Source: Thermothielavioides terrestris NRRL 8126
Lineage: Eukaryota; Ascomycota; Sordariomycetes; Sordariales; Chaetomiaceae
NCBI RefSeq assembly: GCF_000226115.1
Contig: NC_016458.1
Span: forward strand, 3,940,001-4,004,000
Length of the DNA stretch: 64,000 nucleotides
Direction of reading: 5' to 3'
Part shown: piece by piece, positions 53,859 through 64,000 of the stretch
How positions within the stretch are numbered: the stretch's first letter is position 1
Layout of the letters: each line of letters opens with the position of its first letter
Notes under the pieces: generated by a model
What the model was told of the DNA's origin: nothing
Seen by the model: only the letters and a program-made list of their open reading frames with translations
The model's database searches: none
Position numbers and translations under genes: made by a program

Positions 53859-54681
53859 TTAGAACTTGCTGAACTTCTTGACCGCCTTGCCGGTCCGGGG
53901 AAGCACACGGAGAACGTTGAACCGCACCTATCCTCGCGTCAGTCAGCCGCTGATACCCCATGACTGGCCGAGCTTCCGCAAATGTGACAGCCCGGCGTGG
54001 CTCGAAATCTCCAGAACGTACAGTCTTGCTCAGAGGCCTGCACTGGCCAACGGTAACCTGGTCACCTTCCTCCACACGGAAAGCCGGGGAAACGTGCGCG
54101 GCGAGGTTCTTGTGGCGCTTCTCGTAACGGTTGTATTTGGGGATGTAGTGGAGGTATTCGCGGCGGATGATGATGGTGCGGTGCATCTTGGTCGAGACAA
54201 CGGTGCCGGTCAGGATACGGCCGCGGATCGAGACCATGCCGGTGAAGGGGCACTTCTTGTCTGCAGAGAGAACACCAGTCAACCGTTGCTCCCCATCCCA
54301 ATCCCCAGGCCCGTTCCCTTGCAAGACTCCCAATCCCTCGCGAAAGATCGATGTCGTCGCGTGCGTTCGGAGCAGGTCGGTCGGGGGAAAACGCGTGTGT
54401 GCTTCGTGACATACCGATGTATTGGCCCTCAATGGCGGTCTTGGGGGTCCGGAAACCCAGACCGACGTCCTTGTACCATCTCCGACCGCCCTTGCCCGGC
54501 CGGGTAGACTTGACCTTGGTCTTGCTGTTGAGGAAGACTGCGTGTGGGGTTCCCCAATCGTCAGCGCCCGCCTCATCGCCAATTCGCAGCTGCAGGAATG
54601 GGGCAGCCGTCCAGAAAACAACTTACTATGCGGCTGCTTCTGGAAAGCGCGCTCGCTCTGGACGGTCAGTTCGGTGGCCAT
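53859..54681 (-). CDS. RPS11: 40S ribosomal protein S11 (uS17)
   Basis: Exons 54681-54627, 54537-54415, 54260-54022 and 53927-53859 encode 161 residues, the usual fungal length. The protein begins [20 protein letters not shown] and has the S17 core [19 protein letters not shown], then [19 protein letters not shown] and the [24 protein letters not shown] block. It ends [20 protein letters not shown]. Exon 4 is short (23 codons including stop) and reached through a GTACGT donor. All junctions preserve phase. Multiple introns near the 5' end are common in fungal ribosomal protein genes. Confidence 0.96.
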
Positions 54682-55326
54682 CTTGTCGGTGGGCGTGGGC
54701 CAAGATGTCCTGTTGTCGAGGGTTGGGGATTGAAACTTCTTGCTTGCCGAATTTTCGATTGAATTTTGGTGGCTCTCGCAGTTGTGTGCTTGCAGGGGTT
54801 GAGCGCACGGACCGCTGACCGAGGACGAGAGATTCTTGAGAGACCAGGTGACAGAAAGCGGGTCCAGACACTGTGGAGGAGGATTAGGTAACACAGTACA
54901 GCATTTTGCTAGATACTGTGCTATGTGAACTTGTTCCAGACTCTCGACGCATTCAACGGAGTGGGAATCCGCTCGGAGCACAAAGTCACTGAGGTGCCAC
55001 CCAGAGTTTGATCACATTACTGTGGTAGTGTTACATGCACAGGCAAAGCCAGCGAACCCAAGTGGCCAGCCAGGTGTGTCACACTAACTCCACAGAGTAC
55101 GCACCGTGAAGAGACTCAGATCACGTGCCGTAGCCCCGCGACCAGGGGGTCGCTTGTTACGCACCTGCATTTCGGCGTTGTTTGGCCAATGAAGCGCGCA
55201 AACTAAACAAAACGACCTGCCGCAAGCTTGCGTGGTTCCCGTCGCGTCAAACCGCGCCAGCATCAGCACCGTGATTCCCGCCCCCCACCACCCTTTCAAA
55301 CAGGGCACAAACTCAATGCTGTGAAG
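54682..55326. promoter_or_regulatory. Divergent promoter region, uS17 / Spc7
   Basis: 645 bp between divergent start codons; no repeat or TATA box stands out. Confidence 0.45.
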
Positions 55327-58300
55327 ATGGCCACGCAAGCCGACACGACGCTCCCGGCGACGCGTCGGACGCGCAAATCGGTTGGAGGCGGCTCCCCCTC
55401 ACGGAAGTCAAGGGACAAGGAAAATGCGACGCTCGACGTGGGCAGCGCCGCGGCAGGCGCTCGGAAGAAGTCGAGGAGCAAAAGCATGGGGCCCGGCGGA
55501 CTTGATGTTCTTAAGACGGGCAGCGGCAACCGCCGAGCGGTATGTCAACTTGTTCTGTCTCGCACACACCACGGTTAAGCGGACTTTGTTGCTGATGATG
55601 TTTAGTCCCTTGCTGTGCCGACTCCGCGCTCAATTCTCAAACCCACAATACCGCTCATCTCCGAGATTCCATCCTACAAGGCGAAGCAAACATCAGCAAG
55701 CAGTGGCATTGGCGGCGAGGTCGTCGGGACTAAGGTTGCCCTTCGGACCGAGGAAGAACAGCAGGCTGCTGCGCGGGAAAGGGAAGAACGGGAGCGAGCT
55801 GAGTTGGAGAAAGAGATTGCCGACAGACGGGAGGCGAGGCGGAAGTCGCTCGCCAACCGCCGCGTGTCCTTTGCGGCCGAGGCGACGCTGCACACTTTCC
55901 ACGAGGTCGAGTACATGCAGGACTCGACCACGTCGACCGATTCGACTCGTCGAGCATCGTCGATCGCCGGGCAGTCGTCATCTCCGCAGCAGCAACAACA
56001 ACAAAACCACAGCTCGGATCCACCCTCCACTCCTCCCGACCACGTCCAAGACCATGTAGCCGATTCCCCCGCGAAGCAGAGGAGCCTGCACCAGAGGAAG
56101 CGCCGGCGGAGCTCTGCCGCTTCGTCAATGTATGGTGGTGACGACACCGTCGCCTCCACCGTTTATGATTCCGATTTTGAGCATGCCGACAGCGTCGCTG
56201 AAATTCAAACCGAGGAGATGACGGGCTCCAGTGATTCCGACGACGACGGGACCGTGATGACGGTCGATGCCGAAGAGATGACATCTGCGTCGACGGCGTC
56301 GGCCAAGTCTGCGTACAGCGCCGATTCTACTGGAAGTCTGGACGAGAACCTCCGGTTAGCGGCCCGGCGGGCTGCCACGCAGAACCTGGACGAGGATGAA
56401 GAGGTTATTGCTGGCTTCGCTGGGTGGGGAAAGAAGAACAACTCGCAAGAGAACATGTTGCAAGGCATCGACGGCGAGAAGAGTGGCCCTGACGGAAATG
56501 CGGATTCCGGTGACCCAGGATCAGAAATGGACATGGACATGACCAACGCCGTCGGGGGGATTCTGCACCGTCAAAACGCGTCGCCCGATAAGGACGAAGA
56601 AGTGAACGAGGACATGTCGATGGACGTGACTACGGCACTTGGCGGAATTCTCTCAAAAGCAAAGGCGTTGTTGCGCCGCAAGTCGGTGAATCCCGGCTCA
56701 CAATTGGAGCCGGATGAGCTTGGGGAGCAGAGCATGGACCTCACGACCGTGGTCGGAGGGACTCAACAGCGCAGGCTCTCCAGCGGCAGTCAGGCTGACA
56801 CGGATGCTAACGAGGACATGTCCATGGAGTTCACTACGGCTGTGGGAGGTCTGTTATCAGGGGGATTCTCCCAGAGCGGTGCTCAGAATGGCCGGCGGCG
56901 CACAACGGCCGTGGAGCGGGACGTCGACGACGAGAGCGTCATGATGGATATGACGACGGGAGTCGGCAGAATTCTGCCTGCAGAAGCGGAGACGGAGGAA
57001 GACGGAGACCAAACGATGGGCATGGATATGACCGAGGCTGTGGGAGGTATTCTCCAACCGGCGGCCACACCCGAGGCGCGCTCTGCGGCAAGAAAAGTCA
57101 TGGAAGAGGAAGCCGACCAGCCCGACTCCTCGACAACAGGCGAAGTCGCCGCATCTCCAAAGCGGCCGGCTCCTGCCCTTTCGGATCAGAATCCTGACGC
57201 TAGGTTTTCACCATTCCGAGGGAAGGGGCTCCGTCGCACCCCGTCTCGCACGATTTCTCCTGTTGCGCGGCCAACAGCGCGATCCAGTAGTTCTCCGATG
57301 CGGCAGACTCCATCTCCAAAGAGAAGTGGAGCGCTAACCGAGCGAAGCCCCTCGAGAACGCCGCCCTCGATGATTGGCAGCCGGTCCAGTTCGCCCATGC
57401 GCAACCTCTCCTCCCCGGCCAAGGGGACGCCCCAGTCACCTCCTAAGTCTCGGCTCTTTCACCAGGATCCCAGCACCGGGCTAAGCACTCCTCGGATTAT
57501 CCTGACCCCACAGGGCCGACGGCTCTCCGGGGTTGGCGCCGACCGGCCTGGACTTGGCTCTCCACGAGTTGCGGAAATCTTCGACCGCCGGGAATCCATC
57601 GGGGACGCAGCCACGAATTTTGTGCCGAGCCAGTCCGCCGACGCCCGCCGGACTGTAGCTTTTGCTGACCCGCGGCTGCTGGAGGCCGAGATCGACCGGG
57701 AGCGCCAGGATGAACAAGAGAAGGAGAACGGCCTGCGGATCCTGGAGCGAGAAGTGAACGGCGCTCAGGACGATCGTGACGCGTCTCGCAATCTGAGGGA
57801 GATGATTCAGGGTCTTAGCCCCAAGAAGAACCCGCTCCGCGGCAGGAAGAGCCTTCACGTTGGCAGCGCTGTGGGCCTTCTTGGGAAGAGGCCTGTCGAG
57901 CTGGACGAGGAGGAGGACTCAGAGGAAACGGACGGTGTGAAGAGACTTAAGGGGCATCAAGGCAGTCCAGTCAAGAACATCAGGCTCCAGTCGCCGCCAT
58001 CGAAAGCCGAGACGACGACTGGAAGGAAAACACGACCCAGTATCAGACCGGCGGAGGCCTTGGATGTGGATACCATCACGCCTACAGCTGTCAGCTCTCC
58101 CCAGCGAGCAACGACGCCCAGAAGTCAAGGGCGATTCAGAGATGTCGGTGATGACCAGCCAACGGCGACGGTGGACTTCGAGCATCCTACCCGCATGGAT
58201 GAGGAGGCCGAACAGATCGATGACGACGGAGAGCGGATCCATCTGCAGGATTTCCTGAACATGACGAGCATCCGCTTCATGGAGTTGACCACGACGAAAA

Positions 58301-59926
58301 GGCGGCACACGGTGATGCCGGGCGCGTCGAGGGACGGCACAGCTGCCGACGGCAAGGACGATCTTTCACTTGAGAGATGCGTCGTGGCCGGTGCGTGCAC
58401 GGTGCCCATGCTCGAGTTGTATCAGCACGTAAGTGACTACCTGACTACCTGGTGGCTATGCCTCGAAGCTCAGGAAGCGTTTGCTAACCTGGCACAGTCT
58501 TGCCGCGAGCTGAAGAAGTACATCTCGGAAGGCCGCCGCATTGTCCGCGAAATCGAGACGGAGACATTCGAGGAGAACCCGCCGCTATTCCGTGAATACA
58601 TGACCGCCTCTCCCGAGTTCAAGGTTCTGATGGACAATCAATTTAAGAACGTCAAGACCCATGCCAGGCTGCTCAGCAAGGCCATGTGGTACGAGTGGCG
58701 CATGAAGCTGCAGGACGGGCTCAAGGAGGGCCTCCTCAAGACTGCAGAGGGCATGGACGATGATGACAGAGTCCTAGCGAAGGAGCAGGAGCATCTGTCA
58801 TCCGTGCTGCCCGACCTGGTCAAGCGCCTCGAGGCACTCGAGACAGAGCACGAGAATCTCGAAGCGCTTGCACAGGAGCTTGCCGACTGCGACCCGCAGG
58901 ATCTCGAGGACGCCCGGGCGGAGCTGGCCGCAGTGGACAAGAGCATCGCGGAGAAGACAAAGAAGCTTGAAGAACTCCGGCGAGAACTCGACGAGTCTGC
59001 GGAAAGCGTCGAGGCTCTCGCACAGCAGAAGCAGCAGTGCCTGGAAGACATCCGACAGGCCGACAAGATCCGCGAGGAGTGCCGGGGGTGGTCGGCGGAG
59101 GAGATTAAAAAACTGAAAGGTAGAGCAGGTCTTCTGAAACGCACCGCAGATGCACGGAAAGACAAGTGCTAACATAGACTACCTCACCCACACAGCCCAA
59201 ACCGAGGCCATTGAGCGGCAACACGGCTGGGCCATCTGCTCCATTTCAGACACCACCATCACGATGCGCTACAAGCGCGAAATCGAGCTCGTCTTTGACC
59301 TTGCATCTCTCACGCAACCGCACCAACGACCACCATCACAAAACCACCCCACCCCCGTCACGCTCCGCTACGTGGGCACCCCACCGGCACAATGCCCTCC
59401 CGAGAAAGAGTTCTTCCTGCGCCACATCCGCGAGCGCCTCCACGCCGCAGCGAGCGCCGCCGCCGCCGCGCGGCGGCCAAGCCGCCTGCTCGGCATGGTC
59501 AGCGCGGCGTGGGACCAGGCCGGCGCCGTGGCCGAGCAGGTCCGCCGGCTGAACCTGTCGTTCCCGACCGCCGTGGCGGCGACGCCGGATGACGGCGTGC
59601 GCGTCACCGCCTCGGTCCTGCTCGTGCCGTTGCAGACCAGGCTGGAGGTCGTCCTGGGGTTGGCTGCTGCGGCGGACGGTGGGGAGGGGAATAGGAATGG
59701 GAATGAGAATGGGAGTGGGGACGGGATGCTGGATGTCATCGTCACGCCGGAGGTGCGGGTTGTGTATGGGGAGCAGTTCAACGCCGGCAAGATGACGGAG
59801 CTGTTGGCCGGGCGGATTGGGGGCCCGGTTGGTGGTGGGAAGGACGGAGGGAAGATGGTGGGCTGGGATGAGGCGGTGCTCGAGCTGTACAAGAAGTTGT
59901 TGGCCAAGGCAAAGCAGAGGCGGTGA
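55327..59926 (+). CDS. SPC7: Kinetochore scaffold Spc7 / KNL1
   Basis: Exons 55327-55539, 55606-58428, 58498-59119 and 59196-59926 give 1462 residues. The N-terminal region carries both PP1-docking motifs, SILK (in RSILKP, about residue 80) and RVSF (about 157-160), as in KNL1. Residues ~380-555 hold six MELT-like repeats with the cores MDMTNAVGGIL, MDVTTALGGIL, MDLTTVVGG, MEFTTAVGGLL, MDMTTGVGRIL and MDMTEAVGGIL, which recruit Bub3-Bub1 after Mps1 phosphorylation. The Spc7 homology region starts near FLNMTSIRFMELTTTKRRHT and includes a long coiled coil (about 1085-1210). The C-terminal part (QHGWAICSISDTTITMRYKR onward) is the RWD tandem that binds Mis12. The 69-nt intron at 58429-58497 is stop-free and in frame. 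Confidence 0.95.
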
Positions 59927-61867
59927 GTGAGTCGGTGTGGTGGACTTGGGCGGGATGGGGGATTAGGCGCAAGTGTTAGAGGGGGGCCGTTCGGCTCGGA
60001 TGGGAGGGCTATGGGGGCTCGGTTGGGATGAGATCATGCGATACCCCGTGATGAATAGCTCTGGATCATGATACGGAATTATACTTGTTTTCCCAATTCC
60101 TTTCTTCTTTTCTTTTTTCCACAGCGACAGAGAGTGCGCGTGTTCCATGGCTGTGATGTTCTTGTCGCTCTGGCGGAGCCGTCTGGGCTTCGGGCGGCGG
60201 TTGCCATGGCAACGGCGCAATCGCTCTGGCACACAGTTCGCACGCTCCAAGGCCAGCAGGACGGATCGCGCCGGCGATAAATTTCCAAGATATAAATGCG
60301 ATTCAAAGGATAATCTGATCCAATACTCCGTTCGCGGTGGTTTCCATCGCTGCCTTCCTACCTGTCCTACTCACCCAAACGCTGGACTTTGCTGGACTTT
60401 GGGCATTGGTACTCAATTCTCAGCGTGCAGCTGCCCGCCCGCCTCCGTTTCGGCACACCTGCCTGGAGGAGGCCCATGGTAAAACCGCCATAGCTTTTTT
60501 TTTTTTTTCCTTCCTTTTTTTTTTTTTCTGAGATAAGTTAGTCTGGGAAATGGAGTAATGTTCAATCGCTCTGTCTGGTTCTACCGGAGCATTGATGTCT
60601 GCGAGCAGAGGAAACGCCAAGACTTTGCCCCTGAATCCTGAACGTCGACCACAACAATCCGCAGCTGGCCGCCGTCACTCGGGAGTAGTAGACGAGTTTT
60701 TCTTCTCAGACATGAATCAATAGGTTATTTTGTTAGGCATGCTTCGAGAGATGTTCAGTATTATCGTTACGGGTCTAACTTCGCGAAGTCGCGCTGCCCT
60801 CGTGCAGGTGGCGTGGTCTCGGTCCGGCTCGCAAGTTGATGTACCTGGGCAAAAATGTCAGTCATCAGCCACCTCCTGGTTGCCATCCACAAGGTTTGCC
60901 AAGTTAAATACGCGCTTCTAGTTGTGATCATGTTCGCGTTCGGAAACCCGGAATGAAGCAGGTCGTGACCTTGCCAGAGCACCCACTTGGTTCCCCGGCC
61001 AAATGCACGACGTCGTGGTCAGCTCCGCCGCCGAAATGCCAGCAAAATGTGACCATCAAGCATAGAATTCTCCGACTCTAAGATTGCTGAAGTGACCACG
61101 TGTTGCGATTTGTTACCAGGCTGGCGCGCCTTTGTGATACCGTGCCACGCAAGCAAGACAGCTTGTCAAACACCGCCAGCCCGACTTGATGAGTGTCTGA
61201 TGTAGATAAATGCTGGGGCACAAGTCCGATCACGTCCGACATGCTTAGACTCTACGGAAGTGGTTGAGGAAGATCTTGGTGTTTAGATCAAGTACCCAAG
61301 CCTAGTAATATCTTCTGACCGGGAGAGACGCTCCCACTTGGGCGATGTACCCGTACAGTAACAGCGGGAAGCCGACTCAACAACTTGAGGTCCATGACTC
61401 AGTGATATTTACTGCCTACTGAAGAGTCTTGCATTGGTGGTATATGGTCTGCGTTTTGTCAAGTGGCCGGAAGGTCAACATCGGCGGCCCCGGCCCTGGG
61501 GTTCGTTGATGCCCACGAAATACATCTACATTCACCCATGATTACAGCAAGCAGCTCGCAGAGAGAGAGAGAGGGGAACGTGACTTTATTTGCTGGATAG
61601 AACAGGAGAACTGTCCCCTAAGGAGATCCTGTTCAGGAACACGCAGGCTGTTCAGCCCGGACAGCCTGGGGTGGGATTCACGGCTCATCTCATGTGCTCA
61701 GTGGTAGCCCCTGGCAACTTGGGGCATCGGAGTGAATGCGCGACGGGAAGGAGGCCTTCCTACTGTGCAGAAGCGCGCACTCCTATTGTTGCCTATTGTC
61801 ATCTGATCTGAATAGGCGTGAAGAGCTGGATTCTGCCGCACGCATTCGCTTTCGCCCACTGGGAGAC

Positions 61868-61874
61868 TATAAAT
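61868..61874 (+). promoter_or_regulatory. TATA box (TATAAAT) of the terminal gene
   Basis: TATAAAT followed by a CT-rich stretch typical of fungal transcription start regions; about 335 bp upstream of the ATG in genomic distance, shortened by the probable leader intron. Confidence 0.5.
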
Positions 61875-62014
61875 TCCTCTCAAAATTTCCTCTTCCCTTC
61901 CTTCTCTTCCTCTTTTCTTCCTCAGTCAGAATCCAAATTTCGAGCGTCAAAACAATCTTCCAGAGGATCGCCGCCCGCTCTTTTGGCATCTTGCCAAGAT
62001 TGTTGTTTTTTTCG

Positions 62015-62203
62015 GTATGTGATATCTTTTTTTTCTCGACATCCTTCGCCGTTTTCCCCGTCGCTCTCCCCGTCGCTCTACCCGTCGCTCTACCCGTCGC
62101 TCTCCCCGTCGATTTCCGCCGTCGCGGCACCACCGATTTTCGTCAATCGGGCACTAGTTTCAGTGATTGTGGACTGTACTGACATCGCGGGCTTGGCCAA
62201 CAG
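62015..62203 (+). other. Probable 5' UTR intron with 12-bp tandem repeats
   Basis: Donor GTATGT at 62015, branch-like CTGAC near 62178 and acceptor CAG ending at 62203, two bases before the ATG. Inside lie four 12-bp units (C/A)CCCGTCGCTCT at 62056-62103 plus a degenerate fifth. Removing the intron would shorten the leader to about 110 nt. Confidence 0.5.
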
Positions 62204-62205
62204 AA

Positions 62206-63622
62206 ATGGATTCGACTTTCGTCGCTGTCGCCCTCGCGGGCTTCGTTCTTTCTGCCGTTGTCGCCGAGGCGGCATCGGCCTACGCCGACGTTTGGGAGGT
62301 GGTGAGCTCGCTCATCACCTCCGACATGACGGTCGCCGACGCCATCCAGCTCGGCATCGCCGGTTTGTTCCTCCTCCGCCGACCCTGTCAAACAAACCGG
62401 CGGCGATTACTGACTTTCCTCCGTAGTCTTCTTCCTCGCCAGCTTGCTGGCACACTTCTTCGTCTTCCTGTGGGGATGCCTCCCCATGGCTGCCTCCAGG
62501 TGCCGCCAGGCCCTGGAGTCGTCGCTTGCAGGAACCGCTCGTCGGGTCAATCTGGCTCGCGAGTGTGCTGTCGACGCCGCCTGGGGGTTCATCAATGCCC
62601 TCGGGTCAACTACACCTGCCGGCATCCTCATCTGGGTGCTCCGCCGTCTCGTCTGGCCTCTCCTGCTCCTTGTCTTGCGTCCCTTCATTCCGGGGATTCT
62701 CAGGAAGTATTTCCTGTGGAAGAGCTGGGCGAAGGACCGGGCGGGAGACTTCGTGGACTATGTCTGCGTCGACAAGGGGAAGCAAGCCGAGCGGCGCCGC
62801 GTCATCGAGACGCGGTGGCTCGGGTACGGCGTGCAAGTGGCGAAGCTCAACAAGCTGAACGAGGAGGTCGCCGATATCGCTCGGAAAGCCGCTCACGCCT
62901 TCAGCTCTAATAGCAGTTGGCTCGCCGGGAAGTACGAGCACCTTCGGCCGACTGAGTTCGCTGGTCGGGTCGCCGCCGTGGTCCCCGAGGAAGGCCCGGT
63001 CCCGGTTCTCGGTCTCTGGACCCGCCTCCGTCAAAGGATCGACGTCAGCGTCTACGTTGCTGACCAAACCATTCGTCGGATTGAATCCGCGATGGCGAGG
63101 AACCAGGCCAGCATTGCTGACCTGGAGCATCAGTTGGCGTTCCGGTCCCAGGAGCTCCGGGCTATCCATGACCAGGTTCGCATCTGCCAGGCGCGGGCGA
63201 AGCAGGAGTGGATGAGGGCGCAGATCCGCCCCAGACAACTCGCTGCTCTTCGTCCAACCCCCAAGGCCGAACCAGAGACCCGGGCCGGAGAAGGTTCCTC
63301 CCTCCACGAGCGTTTGCAAGCCAAGCTTCGCAAGTGCCTGGACAAGACGGCGTCGGTATCAAACACCGTTGTTCTATACACTCCACCTGCCGACGCCACC
63401 TCCGCCATTACCACCACCACCACTACCACCACCACGAACACCACCACCACCACCGCCGAGCATCCCCCCTCGACCGTGGTTACCGCCCCGCTCCCCGCAC
63501 CCCCCTCCTCGCCGACACCCGAGGAGATACTCGCTCTCGCCGCCGCCACCCCGCTGCCCAGGACCGCCGAAGAGATCGCCATCGATGCGGCCATGGAATC
63601 GATCGAACAGCACCGCGCCTAG
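62206..63622 (+). CDS. Unrecognised membrane coiled-coil protein (N-terminal part, ends at in-frame TAG)
   Basis: Exons 62206-62362 and 62427-63622; 450 residues to TAG at 63620-63622. Three hydrophobic segments are visible: residues ~4-25 (FVAVALAGFVLSAVVAEAAS), ~53-75 (VFFLASLLAHFFVFLWGCL) across the exon junction, and ~112-140 (AGILIWVLRRLVWPLLLLVL). A basic segment with WAKDRAGDFVDYVCVDKGK follows. Then comes a long helical region with a coiled coil (IADLEHQLAFRSQELRAIHD) and a Thr run (about 405-420) from an ACC repeat. I do not recognise the family. Because the same frame continues past the TAG to the window edge with coiled-coil character, this is either a truncated allele, a readthrough gene or a pseudogene. 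Confidence 0.6.
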
Positions 63623-64000
63623 AGTGCGCGCCTGGACGAAGAAATGCGCCGCTGGAAGAAGGCCTTCAACGCCGGCCAGCAAGAGGAATCCGCGAGACGA
63701 GCCGCCGAGGCCGCAGAGACCCGCCGTTACCTCGCCCAGTCAGCCGACTGGCGACGAGCCCAGCGCCGTCATTACCACGAGGTGCGGTCGGACCGCTCCG
63801 GCAACCCATCCCTCGCCCAGTTCTTGCGCGCCGAGGAGGAGGCCGAAGCCCGGCGACGGGCCCGCGCCGAGTTCCTCCGGCAAACCGAGGACGCGATCCG
63901 CGCCGTGGTCGCCGCCCGCCGGTCCGACGAGGCCAGGCTCGAGTCGGCCCTTGCCGAGGAGAGCAGGCTGAGGGCTGCGTGGGAAGCCGCGCGCGCGACC
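63623..64000 (+). other. In-frame continuation of the terminal gene beyond TAG, cut by window end
   Basis: 126 sense codons without a stop up to the last base, in the phase of the preceding exon. The translation is strongly helical and charged (SARLDEEMRRWKKAF, then many RRAAEAAETRR and EAEARRRARAEFLR stretches), matching the upstream coiled-coil style. That continuity suggests the TAG interrupts one longer coding sequence. Confidence 0.5.

Larger units (their letters stand above)
59927..62205. other. Gene-poor region and probable leader of the terminal gene
   Basis: 2.3 kb. Contains a poly-T stretch with TTTCC interruptions (60495-60528), no supportable gene between 60000 and 61860, and then promoter-like sequence for the terminal gene: TATA at 61868-61874, pyrimidine-rich leader (61880-61925) and a probable 5' UTR intron. 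Confidence 0.5.

Noticed and set aside
53725..54981. 418-codon minus-strand frame covering the uS17 gene
   Set aside because: It is uS17 exons read through introns; the spliced form restores the full family sequence with correct ends.
63476..63622. Intron removing the TAG in the terminal gene (GTGGTT donor, CCTAG acceptor, 147 nt)
   Set aside because: Phase would be kept, but the donor is weak and there is no branch motif or pyrimidine tract before the acceptor.
1..64000. tRNA, 5S rRNA, CRISPR or secondary-metabolite cluster
   Set aside because: No convincing A/B boxes, no 5S-like sequence, no spaced direct repeats, and no PKS, NRPS or terpene genes seen by eye; small RNAs could still be missed.

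Overview
The window is nuclear DNA of a filamentous ascomycete, most likely a Sordariomycete (Sordariales is a guess from overall protein character). The evidence is short GT-AG introns with CTAAC/CTGAC branch motifs, GC-rich coding sequence, monocistronic genes on both strands, and recognisable fungal forms of uS17, LSM8, 6-phosphogluconate dehydrogenase, Spc7 with MELT-like repeats, Ssr4, verprolin and TAF7. No prokaryotic operons, CRISPR arrays, tRNA or 5S genes were seen.

Layout. 0.8-6 kb: mitochondrial rhomboid protease (-), Tma17-like proteasome chaperone (+), a conserved fungal protein of unknown function (-). 6-17 kb: a 2.9 kb gene-poor stretch, an N-terminally anchored coiled-coil protein (-), a five-exon nucleoside hydrolase (+), LSM8 (-), an HpcH/HpaI aldolase (+) and a glutaredoxin-like protein (-). 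17-23 kb: CHORD-CS Hsp90 cochaperone (+), a mitochondrial membrane protein (-), verprolin/WIP (+). 23-30 kb: gene-poor; a 56-residue charged repeat protein (-) and a tail-anchored protein resembling a mitophagy receptor (+). 30-38 kb: nucleolin/Nsr1 (-), complex I NDUFB7 (+), mitoribosomal mL54 (+), TAF7 (-) and a TAF3-like histone-fold protein (+); the last two are divergent neighbours. 38-46 kb: cytosolic GH15 hydrolase (-), a 405-bp terminal-inverted-repeat element with telomere-like repeats, an SLC35/TPT transporter (+), RBM42 (-). 48-60 kb: 6PGDH (+), Ssr4 (+), uS17 (-), Spc7/KNL1 (+). 60-64 kb: gene-poor, then an unrecognised three-segment membrane coiled-coil gene running off the edge.

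The genes are mostly housekeeping and do not form a metabolic cluster. The unexplained structure lies elsewhere. Two genes (TAF3-like; terminal orphan) have an in-frame TAG followed by a long open frame in the same phase, and in the TAF3-like gene the TAG sits inside a perfect 11-bp inverted repeat. A compact element at 41860-42264 carries 34-bp perfect terminal inverted repeats around three 18-bp telomere-like units. Several introns are multiples of three and free of stops; one of them splits the verprolin WH2 motif. Three 5' splice sites share the unusual 8-mer GTCCGTTC.

Exon boundaries were deduced by eye from splice signals, reading phase and family conservation; none has been tested with transcripts or alignments.
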